A stretch of DNA of 64,000 nucleotides from positions 20,099,501-20,163,500 of the forward strand of contig NC_061771.1 in assembly GCF_022458985.1 (NCBI RefSeq). The letters run 5' to 3'. Of the stretch, positions 32,891 to 45,738 are shown piece by piece; position 1 is the first letter of the stretch, and the number at the start of each line of letters is the position of its first letter. A model generated the notes under the pieces. That model was not told where the DNA came from and did no database searches. It saw only the letters and a program-made list of their open reading frames with translations. The DNA comes from Mugil cephalus. Its lineage: Eukaryota > Chordata > Actinopteri > Mugiliformes > Mugilidae. The position numbers and the translations under genes are program-made.

Positions 32891-33059
32891 TCACGCATGT
32901 AAAGTTCATTTAACATGATGTGATGTGTTTCAATAAACAGATTTATATATAAAAAGATTTATATATGTATATAAAAAAAAACTGATGGGACCCCAACAAG
33001 TACACTGCCAGTTAAACCTTCTGACTGGGAGTGTAATTCTCACGAGTTGTTGGTGCTTA

Positions 33060-33410
33060 TCTGCTCTATGAGTCACTCTACTGCACCGTGACTCTGGTAA
33101 TCGTTATGACTTTCCTGGTTTCACGTCCTAACCTGGACTCTCGTCTGACTACCTGTTGGCGTTGGATACCAAATAAGGAAGTAAGCCTCACACAAAACCA
33201 CCTGTGACACAGTATGTGCTCTCCTGTTGTTATTTTTTTCCATTTCACAGTCCAGGCCAAAATGTGACAACTGAGGCAGTTTACCACCACCAGGGTATGT
33301 ATGACTGTGTAAACAAATGAATAATGCATCCAATTGTAAGCGCTTTGAGCATCTAAAAATGGAATAACGCAATATAAAACCGATACATTATCATTATTAC
33401 AGTGTTTGTA
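33060..33410. repeat. Probable SINE/LINE-tail repeat
   Basis: The segment 33335-33410 (AATTGTAAGCGCTTTGAGC, then GGAATAACGCAATATAAA, then ATTATCATTATTA) has the form of teleost SINE tails. The left part is less certain. Confidence 0.4.
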
Positions 33411-33589
33411 CAATATTTAATTAAACTATCAGTTGTTTTTCTCCTTAAACAACTGAGTCACATATGATAAGTGTAATGGTAAGTGTTTGATTTGGGAGGG
33501 GGTGGATTTCGTTGCATTACGTCACGTACCTTTTATTTTCATGGTCCTTGAGATGTTTGCTGCTTTTTAAGTCTTGTTTTTCTTAGTCT

Positions 33590-33825
33590 TGTTCAGTGGT
33601 TCGGCACTGATGCCTCGAAGCAAGAAGTTTGCTGGGATCCAATCCATTGTAGTTTGCATGTTCTCCCTGTGTCTGCGTGGGTTCTCTCCGGGTTCTCCGG
33701 CTTCCTCCCACCGTCCAAAGACATGCTCGTTAGGCTCACTGGTGATTCTGAATTGGTCGTCAGTGTGAGTGTGAATGGTTATCTGCCTCTGTTTGCCGGC
33801 CCTGCGATAGACCGGCAAAATGGAT
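33590..33825. repeat. Common teleost interspersed repeat
   Basis: Contains, in order, GTTTGCATGTTCTCCCTGTG, GCGTGGGTTCTCTCCGGG, CCGGCTTCCTCCCACCGTCC, AAAGACATGCTCGTTAGG, GTGAATGGTTATCTG and CCCTGCGATAGACCGGC. This is a very frequent fish repeat, recognised by its block order. Confidence 0.75.
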
Positions 33826-33928
33826 AAATGAATGTGTAACTTTTCTTCGGGTCTCCTCCATATCAGCAGCTCCCAACTATTAACCATAAAACAAATAATC
33901 GACTCATGAATCTAGTAGATACCCTACC

Positions 33929-34275
33929 AGTGGCGGTTCTAGATCAAAGTTACCAGGGGACACATATAAGGACAAAACGGTATTTAAAAAATGTTTAGTT
34001 TAGTTTATTTAAAACAAAAACAAAATACATTGAATATTAATACAATAAGACAAACATTCTTGCTTATAAATAAAACTTTTATCTGCACAGTGACTTACAA
34101 TGATTCACATAAACTTGTTGACTAGGTTTTTGTGTCAGGCCCTTTGTTTTATTTGTTGGCTACATAAATAACCCCTTGCTACCAGTGAGCTGACCTTCCC
34201 TCTACTGTTATTTTTTGAATGATGAGCATTGCCTGGGGTCAAATTGACCCCAAGGATAATAGGAGGGTTAAACAA
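33929..34275. repeat. Repeat debris: hAT-like start and a TTAA-type end
   Basis: CAGTGGCGGTTCTAGATC at about 33929 resembles the terminus of a fish hAT element. GGGGTCAAATTGACCCC followed by GGATAATAGGAGGGTTAA near 34236-34271 resembles the terminus of a TTAA-inserting element. Neither has a convincing partner end nearby, so both are treated as fragments. Confidence 0.4.
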
Positions 34276-34639
34276 GTAGCTACATGCTGTTGTTTATTTC
34301 ACCCATTTCTAAAGCATGACATCATGTTAACTGACTTCAATAGCTTTGCATATTCACAAACATAACAAGACCAAGCCGTGATTAAGCGCCATAAAAACGG
34401 ATTTTATTATTGTAGTGAACAACAGTAAAACAGGATCTTTCAATACTGACGGCACGTAATTGAAACCTTTGCCTCTTTGCAGTAGTTCGTGCAGGGCTGC
34501 TGACTGTTCGCTTTCACATTCAAAGTTCCAAATTCGCGCTGCCGGGGCCAACACAGGGGCCAACACAGGGGCCAGGAGCAATTTTACAAGGGCACTGGCT
34601 CCTTTTGGCCCCTGTGTTAAACAGCCAATGGCTTTCTTT

Positions 34640-34808
34640 GAAAGTCGGAGATATCTGTAAAAAATATATATATATATATCTCCAACTGCTTTTCAAATCT
34701 GTTGGTACAGTCGCTCAACAACTGGTCTTCACCCCTTTTGTTTTTAGATCAATCTTAACGCCATCTTTAGACTCTATTAAAGCCTTTAAAGCCTGATGTG
34801 GCTAAACT
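34640..34808. mobile_element. Third copy of the dispersed element (right part)
   Basis: Shares AGTCGGAGATATCTGTAAAA, TTTTCAAATCTGTTGGT, ATTAAAGCCT and TGTGGCTAA with 6655-6805, in the same order. An inserted TA run replaces part of it. Confidence 0.7.
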
Positions 34809-34875
34809 TTATTTTTGTGAAGTACAAATGACAGAACACAACAGTCATCCCAGTTCATTGTGGTAATAACATTGG

Positions 34876-34881
34876 TTTATT
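34876..34881 (-). terminator. cyp3a: Candidate poly(A) signal of the minus-strand cyp3a
   Basis: TTTATT on the + strand reads AATAAA on the minus strand, about 800 bases after the stop codon; a GT-containing stretch (GACTGTTGTGTTCTG) follows. Other signals are not excluded. Confidence 0.35.
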
Positions 34882-35680
34882 AACAGCGGCGCCAAATAAG
34901 AGACCAAGGAGAAAAGAACAAGACTGCATCATTTCTGTGACACTTATTGTTTGTAAACCTCAGAACAGATATCCATCAAAGCTACACATTTTATATTTGT
35001 GATTAATTGAAGATTAAGCCTGAATCCACTTCAAACAACTTAAACTGTGGAGATGATTTTACATTTATGGATGTGAAATTTACAATGGTACATAATTTTC
35101 TTTCTTTGAATTTGAAAAAAGCACTAAGCAATGAGTAAATAAGTAATAATGGTCTTCCCTTCAATGTTAATTTAATATCTTGTTTTGCACAGTATGTAGT
35201 TTTCAAGTTCTCTCTAAAAATGTATCGCTATATAAGCAACCATAAAACAAATGAGTGACACTTTCAGGTTAATTTTTACAAAAGGTGCATTTGCCTACGT
35301 GTTAGATGGGCATATGTTATGTAATATTTTGAAATGTAATTCTTTGTGACACACAATTTAAAGGGAATGAGCCATTTCCAGTGCCAATTAATATCTGTAA
35401 AAATAGCGTTCCAGAAAAAATTGCCACGTGGTGTAATTTCCTCAGCGTTATAAAAATTATCTCTGAATGTGTCTATTAGTGCATTTAGATAGATACAGGA
35501 TATCAATTCCATTTATATAAAGACTTCTACAGTGGTATGTTGCACATCCTGTTTCTTATAGCTGTTTTTTTTTTTTGCTGTGCAGACTTCGCTTGCTGTG
35601 ACGTGGCATTTTCAGCTGCTAACGGAATAAATTCAAAGCAAAGCATCGTTATCCCCAAAGGACACATCTCTCTGCGCTTC

Positions 35681-38600
35681 CTAGTTCGCTGGGCTGTCCG
35701 AACGAGGCACCAGCTTTAGTTTGATGGGTCGAAGCGGTGCAATGAAGGTTTTAGGGTTCATCTGCAAAGGGATCTGGGGAATAGAAATTCACTTCATTAG
35801 AACCCCTTAGCGCAAATATCGTTTGTCACATGTCTCAAAACGTTGATGCCGTGTGGTTTGAATCACCTCTGTCTCCTCGCAGACTGAGAAGCTGTAGTTC
35901 TGCAGAACTTCCACCATGGCCAGTTTAACCATCACCAGAGCGAATCGCATCCCCAAGCAGTTCCTCGGCCCGATCCCAAACGGCAGGTAAGTGTACGGGT
36001 TGATCTTGGGCTTGTTCTCTTTACTGAATCTACAGAAACAAACACATAGCATATCCTCAGGTAGTCCACAATTCATGTATCAGTCAGTCACGGTTTCTGC
36101 TCACTGTCGCGTGCTTGTCAAGTTTATCAGAACCAATATTTAAATAATAATGCTATTTTAATTTTTTATTTATTTATTTTATATATCACATTCTTAAAAT
36201 ACAAATAATGTTAATAACTCTGTATGTAGAGCAATGAGGTCTTCACATAACCACTGCAGCTCTCTGGGCAACCAGGAAATACAACCTGTATGTGACTATG
36301 TGGGGAATGTGTCTTTGCAGATCTATGTTCTAGACATAAAACATGGAACAGCTTGTTACCTCTCAGGTCTGAACTCCTCGGGTTCTGGCCACAGCTCGGG
36401 GTCACGGTGCAGAGCGTAGACTGGGACCATGACAGTCATGCCTTTTGGGACTTGGATTCCGTTGATCTTGACCGTTTCTTTAGCTATTCGTTCCAAGCGT
36501 GCAGCTGGAGGGTAGAGCCTGTCCACAGAATATGCACACGTCTGTATTAGACCACGACGTTTAATCAGAATCCCGGTGCGTCCAAAGCGCGAGTATTTCG
36601 ATTTGTGGTTGTTGCATTCGACTCAGTGGCTGTGCAGGTTTTAAGGTTTGCTCTTCTCAAAGTGGAGAAAAGCACCACTCTAATCTGAGATTAATAACTA
36701 ATGCTTAGTTTTGGTGTTGATTCACAGAGGGTTCGGTCCTACAGGCTTGTTTGATTCTGTATTTAGTTTTGTCGTAGAAAGCATTTTGCTCATCAGTCTG
36801 GCATGACACGTAGTGAAAGAACGTTACCTCAGACTCTCGTGAACCACGCAGTCGAGGTACTCCATCTGCATCAGAGCCTCGTAGTCCACTGGAGCCTGCA
36901 GAGTTGTTACCAATGACAACACAGTTTCATTTGTGAAGGGACTCCACACCAGAAAACGTCTCGTCTACCTTGTCTGGGAACGTGGCGTCTATCTCCATTT
37001 GCAGGCGTTCCATGACGTCAGGATTTCTCGCCAAATTGTAGGCTAAGAAAAGGAGGGTCAAGGCGCTCGTCTCGTAGCCGGCGAACACAAACATGGACGC
37101 TTGGGACTGGATCTCGTGATCGGTCAGACCTGCCAGGACAAACAGGGGCCATAAGCAGGAAGGAGGTGAAAGGAACGTGCTTACGTACGGTATGAGAAGG
37201 AGCACGTGAGGGAGCGTGTAATTGCCCTTACCCTGCTTTTCTCTCTTGGGGTCCTTGGTGCTCTGGGAGTCGAGCATATACTGAAGCACGTCACCCATTT
37301 TCTGAAAACAGCGAACAAGAATTTCGTCTCATGGAAGTTGGTCACGTTTTCAATATATTAAACAGTACCAACAGGTAGCTTTGATTTATTCAAACTAATT
37401 ACATAAAGAATTGACAATTTACAACCTATTTCATAATGATAATAATAGTAATGATAAAAGAAAATATCAGACACGTTGGGAAAACCATTTATATATCACA
37501 TTTACAAAGAGGGCTACACCCTGAAGAAGAACGTTAGCACTAATGTTTTAATCCGTTTCACCATTAATCATCTCAATAAAGTCTTTTTATATATCTTTTT
37601 TTGTGCTAGAGGAGTGCCTTGGACTTTTCCTTTGAGCTTAGCAATTTGTGTCCCATTCCAAAGAGCCAAAGAGCGCCCTCATTATATGTACCATGGACCT
37701 TGTTTTTTTTTGTTTTTCCTCTATAATGCTTAAGTTGAACTTGACAACTAAAATTGGAGACAGCAGTCACAATATCCTCACCGCTGTGTCCATTTACTCG
37801 CTGTCTAGTTGCTTTACAGTTACATCACACGATGAGTCACATGATCTCCATTCACCATCACAAAACACGCATGTCATTTGTCATTTATAGTCAGCCTCAA
37901 GTGGTGAAATCGGTGTGAAGACTCCCAGCCGTTCAAGTCATAGTTTTACAAGTTGAAACAAGGGCGACTGGACCTGTTTGTTTTCTTGAAGCCGTTTCAC
38001 CTTTAACCAAGTAGCTTTTTCCCTTGTCGCTCATCTGAAGATCATCTGTCTTCTCTGGCTAAAACATGTATGTTGGGAGTGACCGAGGCCACTCCTTTGA
38101 GGACGAAACCGTCTGACTGAGATGTAATCTGTCAACAATCTACAACAACAGACTGTAGTTTCGAATATTTGATGAATGAATGAATATTTAACTTTAGAGT
38201 GATCGTGACTGCCATCATGGATTAAGATTTGATGTACCGCAAGACCAGATTTCATTCACAATGACAACCCCCTTAGGTGTGCGTTTTGTCTAAACCTGGG
38301 ATGAGCTGCCTTTGCGTTCTGCTTTGATCTCGTCCAAAATCGTTTTGAAGAAGGCAACAGAGGACTTGGAGAACAGGGAGAAACCCATCAGGTCCAACAG
38401 AGGAAGAGAGAACGGGAAGAATCCTGAGAAGGAAAAGGAGGGTAAACAACCAAAGCGTTTGGTAGCACGATGTGAATCAGTAAAAAGGAAAAACACATTC
38501 GAAGACTGAGTACGAGAAAAAAAAAAAATGTTGAAAAAGCAGTACCCTGGAACATCACGAGAGGCGTGGAGAAATTGAACATCTTTGACGCATGAGTGAT

Positions 38601-40601
38601 GAAGGGACTTGAAGGGTTGTTCATTAAATCCATATCCACACTGAAGAGGCAGCTCACCATCACACTCAGACTGTAAGGTCCGAAGAAGCTGCAATACACA
38701 TTTCATACTCAGCCGATCAGCCACAACATTAAAACTGTAGTAAATGAAGTAAATAACATTGACCATCTTGTGACGGTTTATTGTTCTGCTGGGAAACATT
38801 TGGACCTGGCATTCACGTGGATGTTACTTAGACATGTATCACCCACCTACACCCCACCCCATAGCAATTATCCTCCTTGATGCCAGCAGCCATGTTCTGG
38901 AGGCACAGGGGAGCCCTACACGATATTAGGAAGGTGGTCATAATGTTATGCCTTATTAGCTTAATAAGTTAGTACAGAGTTTGCTTGTTTTCTATTTTAC
39001 ACTCACTTAACACTGATACATGCTGTTATATGGGCACTTGAGTTCATGTGCACGTAAAATGTATCAGAATGGTATTAAATGCTATCTTTTTTTTTTTTTT
39101 TTTACTATGACTGTGGCATTAAGTGGATTGTTGGTGGCCGATGGGCTGGTTTGGATGACAATGACAATGTCGAGGTTTTGAGTTTACTCAGAATGGTGCC
39201 CGATGACTACGGTTGGTCCTGGTGGTAATGTGTGGACAATGTTCGGCTCCCGTAAAAACAACTACTCATGACAATGTGCCTCGTTGTCTTTCTTCTACTC
39301 AAATAATCAGCCCCAGTCGCAAAGCAAAAGCCGTCTCAAACTTCAACATGAAACGGTCTCACAGTCGCCACATCTGGACTGAGGTCGAGTTGAGGGCAGA
39401 GAGCAATCGACACTGTACTTAAACTGGGACAAAATCCACCTACCAGCACTTCTAAAGAACATTAATTAACACATTTAGTCTTAGTGTGGCCTTCCGACTT
39501 TAACTACATGCTATTACTCACTCTCTCACACTGATGACTTCATTGCTGTGCGCCTGCAGGCTTTCCTTCAGTTTGCAGGACTGATGTTTCATGATTGTGA
39601 ACATCTTGAACAGAGGGAGAGAGGCCAGGTTAGACAGAGTGGTGAAGACAGACGTACAGGCTGCTCATACGTCCGTGTCCTCCTACCTCTTTCAGACGGC
39701 CAGACGTGAATGTGGGACTGAGGATGTTACGGATCCGTCTCCACAGATCATCCTCAGCGATGGACACAGTGTCGTAGAGATCCCCGTTCAGACCCAAGTT
39801 CTGGAGGAGCACAGCGGAGGTGTTCATGTGTGTCTGTCTTCACAGTTGTGATGGCAGTTTGTTGTATGTGGTATGTGGTATGGGTTACTATCAAATAACG
39901 GCACACAAAGGCAAAAAAGACAACCTACATTTCTTAATCGATTAGTCCCATTTGGACTTTCCAGCATGATTGTTCTGTAGTTTTAAAAAGAGGATGAAGG
40001 TCAACTTTAGCCATTGGATTTTCTATTCAGAAAAGGATGACTTTCAGGGCATTTTTCATCAGGGTCGAGAGTGGATAAACAAAACTTTAAAAACCAGTCT
40101 ATTTTCATTTTGTGTTTCTAAACATAATGAAAAAAAAATTGTTGGAAGACAGAAACAAAAACAAACATTTTTATACATGTTGCAACCGGAAGTTTATGTT
40201 TTCAAAGCAAGAGCACGTATGAGGACGGTGCTGTGTTTCTGGCCAGAGCACCCAAATACATGACTTCTATCTGTGGTGTCCCTAACCCAGGCTAAAATGT
40301 CTTTGGAACCTTACTCTGACGTGATTTTTGACATAGCAAAACAAGGCTTATCATCTGCAGAAATCTATAATGATAGATACAATTCCCTGATAATATGTAG
40401 TTATCTGTAACCTGAAATATGTGGCGTAGTTTATCTGCAGTCATGTCGTCTTCCCTGGGACACACTCATTTATCGTTTCGAAAAACAGCGCACTGATCCA
40501 CGTTCATCAACTTATGTTGCTCTTACTTTGAAAACAACAACTTCCGGTCGCACAATATGGGAAAAAAAATGGCGCTTTTGTTGGTTTCTGTCTTCTTACG
40601 A

Positions 40602-40632
<31 letters not shown>

Positions 40633-41672
40633 TCCAGAAACAGAAATTTAAAAACGAGTGGGGGTTTAATAGTTGTTTAGCCATTCTCGACCTCGATAAA
40701 GAAAAGTATTGTGAATTTCAATTTTAACTTTTGAATTTTAAAATAAAAATCAAATAACCACAATTTTTTTGTGTGTTGTTAACATCCTTTTCTGAACAGA
40801 AAGTCAAATGACCAAAAAATACACGGACCAACTCTCCTTTATTTGTCAATTTATTATTTGTCAGCCTGCTTTATGGTAAGTGAAGGAACAAAGTCCTTTT
40901 TTTCTGCCATTTACACCTTGAAATGTGATAACAGTTCTCCTGTTCGATGCCTTGTGCGTTAAACTTGCGTGTTCTCACCCTGCGGTTGGTAAAATACGTG
41001 AAGCACTCCTTCACCAGGATGGTTTTCAACATGTCAGGATCCATCACAGCCAGCAAGGGTCTCCTGAACTCGTACATGCTGAGCATTTCCACACAATCAC
41101 GTTACATTTTGGGGGAATTTACTCTATTACGCTTTATCAGCGCAGAGGACGAATAACATAGACACAGTGGGTGTTCATTTTCAAAGCTTTGTCAACTCAC
41201 CCCCAGAGTCTCCCATACTTTTGAGCACACTGTGTGTCATCTACGTAGTAAACCTGACAACAGGGAGATCATATCATCACTGTGTGCATGCATTCTTTCA
41301 TTTCAGTTTTACAAGCAGAGTCTGGGAGCATGTACAGCACTTACGATGTCGTGCCTAGCAAGTGTCCCCCAGTACAAAAACGGCTTGGGACCTGGGATCC
41401 CCATCTTCTCAAACACTCCAAATGTCCACTGGCCATACCTGCAGAGAACAGCAGAAGCATTGTGTCGGAGAAGTTATGCAGAGTTCATCTGAGACCGTTC
41501 ACTTTGCAAAGGCTGAACTTTGGATTTACTTTCTCTAAAAATGAGCAGCGCCGCCTGGAGAGAGAGAGAGAGACAGAGAGTAAAAATGAATTTCCTCTTA
41601 CATGACAAATAAACAGACGAATGTGATCAGTAGAATCCATGTTTCTAAGGAGAAGGAAGGAAAATACTCCAT
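35681..41672 (-). CDS. cyp3a: Cytochrome P450 family 3A, minus-strand paralogue
   Basis: ER-bound haem-thiolate monooxygenase of the CYP3A type (steroid and xenobiotic oxidation in this family). Exons, in transcript order: 41602-41672, 41345-41438, 41201-41253, 40979-41078, 39687-39800, 39522-39604, 38546-38688, 38296-38423, 37232-37301, 36969-37129, 36828-36895, 36360-36518, 35867-36029, 35681-35773. They total 1500 nt, 499 residues, open throughout. The N-terminus is a membrane anchor ([13 protein letters not shown]). The I-helix motif FAGYETS, the K-helix ExxR (ESLRLYP) and the haem loop [10 protein letters not shown] with its ligand Cys are all present. The gene has 14 coding exons because the usual 227-nt exon is split by a 309-bp intron. 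Against its neighbour, exons 6, 7 and 9 are shorter by 2, 2 and 1 codons and the last exon is longer by 5. Confidence 0.93.
38711..38955. mobile_element. Tc1/mariner-like MITE in a cyp3a intron
   Basis: Starts CCGATCAGCCACAACATTAA and ends GGTCATAATGTTATGCC, the two ends of a common teleost repeat with partly inverted termini. It begins about 23 bases upstream of minus-strand exon 38546-38688, that is, next to the acceptor. It has no coding frame. Confidence 0.65.
40604..40632. repeat. (ATT)n microsatellite
   Basis: About nine ATT units in the intron between minus-strand cyp3a exons 39687-39800 and 40979-41078. Confidence 0.9.
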
Positions 41673-42235
41673 GGCTCCTGTTGCTCGGTCAAGTTGTGAC
41701 GATCTTCGCTTTGCCTTGAACACACTTGGACAGGAAGTGGCTTGTGTTACATAAAACCTCCAGTGTGACCCAGTGTGTTGGTGGAAAACAACAGAGGTAT
41801 TATCAGCCTCACACACATGTCAGGACAAGTCTTCATGGGCCCACAATAATAATGAATGTTTAAATGTTGAATCTTACTAAAAGCAAATAAAACTCAAATT
41901 TCCTGTATTTTACTTAGACACCTGAAAGATTATTGAATATTGTTTGAAATTAATAATAGCACTTCTTAGAAACCCTGCTTATGTTTATTATTATTATTAA
42001 CACAAGCAATATAATAATATAGGCCGAAGGATTGCAGCCGTAATATATATATATAGACACAATAAAATGCTGCCCAGCCTGTTTATTTTGTCAATGATTC
42101 ACCTGGCGCTGCCTGCTGCTATTGGCTCAACTCTCACACACTTCCCCTGCTCACGCAATGGGGTTGTGCAGCAGCAGATAAAAATTGTGATTCAAAGCTC
42201 GACTTGCATTTTGCGACCAGAGAAAGCGTGCAGAC
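41673..42235. promoter_or_regulatory. Shared interval between divergent cyp3a genes
   Basis: 563 bp separate the two start codons. On the + side are a FOX-type site TGTTTATTTTG (42080-42090), an inverted CCAAT box ATTGG (42121-42125) and a TATA-like ATAAAA (42178-42183), which would place transcription start near 42208 and leave a leader of about 28 bases. No clear TATA box was found for the minus-strand gene. Nuclear-receptor half-sites are present (GGGTCA-like near 41765), but I could not assign a DR or ER spacing with confidence. Confidence 0.5.
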
Positions 42236-45200
42236 ATGGGCTATTTCCTCTACTTCTCTGCGGAGACATGGACTCTCCTGGTTGCGTTCGTCACGCTGCT
42301 GCTGGTGTAAGTGTCAAAAAAAAAACATTCAAGTTATTTCAGGTGCCATTTGTGCTGCTTGTGTGTTTAATGCAAATATTTTTGCTTCTCTCCACCCCTT
42401 CTTTGCTTCACATTTAATGTGTCTCACAGGTACGGCTACTGGCCATATGGAACATTTAAGAGACTGGGCATCCCAGGTCCCAAACCTGTCCCCTTCTTTG
42501 GGACTATGCTGGCATATAGAAAGGTTGGTAAATGTTCTTTTCCGGCCACCATACACCTGGAAAATGGTTTCACTGTTACTGCTGTAAATAGCTACAAATG
42601 AGTAAGAGCTGCACTTAATTGCCAATTCATTAGGTACACTAATGAAACACTAGTGCACTAGTACACTAGTGAAAAACGAATCTCTTCTAATACCTGCACT
42701 AAATCTTTGTTTCATGAAGATTAGAACCATTAATTCAGTCGTGTTTTCCTGTTGGAGGCTGTGGAATGTAACATTTTCTGTTTTGTTTTTTTATTATATT
42801 CAGTGGGTTAGGCTAAATAACAGAGATGCATTTATTGTTTTTATTATTATTATTATTATAATTATTAAATCCAGTTTAACGGCACCACAAACTACATCCT
42901 CCAGAATGATCATACAGTTGAATCACCCCCTTTCAGTCTCCGTTTAAACATAAACTGAACGTTATAACAAGATTTAGTGCAGCACTGCATTTATACGACG
43001 TTAAGTGAAAGTAACTTTTAATAATCTTTTTAAGGAGCAATGTTTGGTTTTGGTAGATTCTTTGAACACTTTTACTGTACTCTACCTGTTTACTTTGCTC
43101 CATGTGTGAATGTAAATGTCTCAGTGAAGGCTCTAATTTTAACAGGACTTGGAAGTGTTTCTCTCTGAGTACATTTTAGAAAAGATTACTTTGTCTTTAA
43201 GTGTATCTGAAATTTATTTTAAAAGCTATCGACTATTGTGTGAACTGTCAGAAAACCCCATTTTATATCAGTGACTTCCATTCACAGTATAATTGTATTT
43301 TATATTGCACAAATACCTTTACCTTTTAATGTTAAAACGTGATGTAGAAAATGTGCTTAATCCATCACCTGTGTATTCTTGTCCGTAGGGATTCACCAAC
43401 TTTGATGAACAGTGCCACAAGACTTATGGGAAAATGTGGGGGTGAGTATTGTGTGTGTCGCCCCTGTTTGCTGTTTGTAGTGTTCTATACTTATTTAAAA
43501 CGCGGTGTAAATGTCTGAAAACGCTTCTCTTATTCATTAATGTTCTATGTGTGTGTTACATTCTCCTAACGTTTAGTATTTATGATGGCCGTCAGCCCGT
43601 GCTGTGCATCACAGATCCCGCCATGATAAAAACGGTTCTGATAAAGGAGTGTTACTCCCTCTTCACCAATCGCAGAGTATGGACACTCCCTACATAGTCT
43701 CTGTTTGTGATCATTATGTTGGTTTTCAGTTAAACTTTTGTCCTCATTTTTTTTTCTTTCTTTTGTTTTTTTTTCATTGGTGTTTCAGAACTTCCGTCTC
43801 AATGGTCCGCTGTATGACGCCGTGTCTATAGCAGAGGATGATCAGTGGAAGAGGATCCGCAGCGTACTCTCGCCATACTTCACCTCGGGCAGACTGAAAG
43901 AGGTACGACCCTCTCCTGCTCTGGGCTTTTCCTGCATGTCAAACTAAACATTTTTCTGTGTGCTGTGAGAAGAGAGGAGTGCTTCTCAACTACTTCTGTT
44001 TGTAAAAACGAAAATGCTCCTGTGACTTCATGATCTCAGTGACTATTACCAATGACATTTTAAAGAAGGTTTACACATAACCATGCATAACCAAACTGTG
44101 TTGGAAGCTTTTTGTGTCATTTTCCGAAATAAAACCCAAGAAACGCTGTAGTTGGATGTGATTTCCAGTGTTTTCATTAGATCTCTGTCTTTGTGTGTGC
44201 CTCAGATGTTCGACATAATGAAGGACCACTCTGCTAACCTCGTCAAAAGCATGAAAGCGGAGGCAGACAAAGATAAACCATTAGAGATGAAAGAGTAAGA
44301 ACATTTCATACACCAACATATTAAAGTGATTGAAGTTCTGAAGACTGATGTGTCTTCTGGATGTATTTATATTCTTTTTTAGGTACTTTGGACCCTACAG
44401 TATGGACGTAGTAACCAGCACGGCTTTCAGCGTGGACATTGACTCACTCAATAACCCCTCGGACCCTTTTGTCACCAACATCAAAAAGATGCTGAAGTTT
44501 GACTTCTTCAATCCTATCTTCCTCCTCGTTGGTAAACCATTTGTTTAAACTTCTTCAAATGCGGTGCATACGCAAGAAGAAAATATGTGCTGTGTTGCTT
44601 ACTGAGAACCCGTAGCTTCCTTGGTAAATGTGCTGCTCTCTCATTTAATTTCAGCCTTCTTCCCCTTCATTGGTGTCCTCTTCGAAAAAATGGAGTACTC
44701 CTTTTTCCCAGCATCTGTGACTGACTTCTTTTACGCTTCACTGAGGAAGATCAAGTCTAGTCGGCAGAGCAACAAGCAAAAGGTACGACTGTCCGTGAGT
44801 CTGTCTGTGTTCACACGTTTGCATCGGTTCTCATGTATGTGTCCACCCCCAGAGTCGTGTGGACTTCCTCCAGCTGATGATCGACTCTCAGAAAAACAAT
44901 GACTCCAGTGGGGTGGGGGAAAAAGGTGATATATATACAGTTCATGCTCGCGTTCATAGTAACGCAAGTCAAAGTTGTTCTAAATGCTCCATATCCTCCG
45001 TGTCTCCTCCCCAGGTTTGAGCGATCACGAGATCCTTTCTCAAGCAATGATTTTTATCTTCGCCGGCTACGAAACAAGCAGCTCCTCTCTTTCTTTCTTG
45101 TCTTACCTTTTGGCAACAAACCCTGAGGTCATGAAAAAGCTGCAGGAGGAGATTGATGCCACCTTCCCCAACAAGGTAAGTTTTAAGATAGAAGATAACA

Positions 45201-45692
45201 GCAGCAAATGAGGTCTCGAAAGAGAGAGATCTAAAGCCTCCTTTGTTGGTATTTGGTCACTTTGAAGTAGAGGATCTCCACAACATGCTTTTAGAATTTC
45301 ATAAAAAAACTAATACTGGGCCATTATTAACTAGTGGAGCGCAAATCTAAATCCTCTCGTGGTACAGTGAGGCAGTGTGAGGTAATAATTCGTCACTGAA
45401 TTTGTTCGTGCAGGGTCCTGTTGACTACCAGACACTGATGCAGATGGACTATCTAGACTGCGTCATCAATGAGTCTCTCCGGTTGTACCCCATCGCCGCG
45501 CGTGTGGAGCGCGTGGCCAAGGCGACCGTGGAGATAAACGGCATAGTGATCCCGAAGGGCACTGTTGTCATGGTCCCCACGTGGCCCCTGCACCGGGACC
45601 CAGATGTGTGGCCTGAACCTGAGAAATTCAAACCTGAGAGGTACAGAAAAGATTTATATGACTTCGTTTAACAAAACAGACAATAAAGAAAA

Positions 45693-45738
<46 letters not shown>

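Noticed and set aside
33567-33887. 106-codon minus-strand frame
   Set aside because: It is the antisense reading of a common teleost interspersed repeat.
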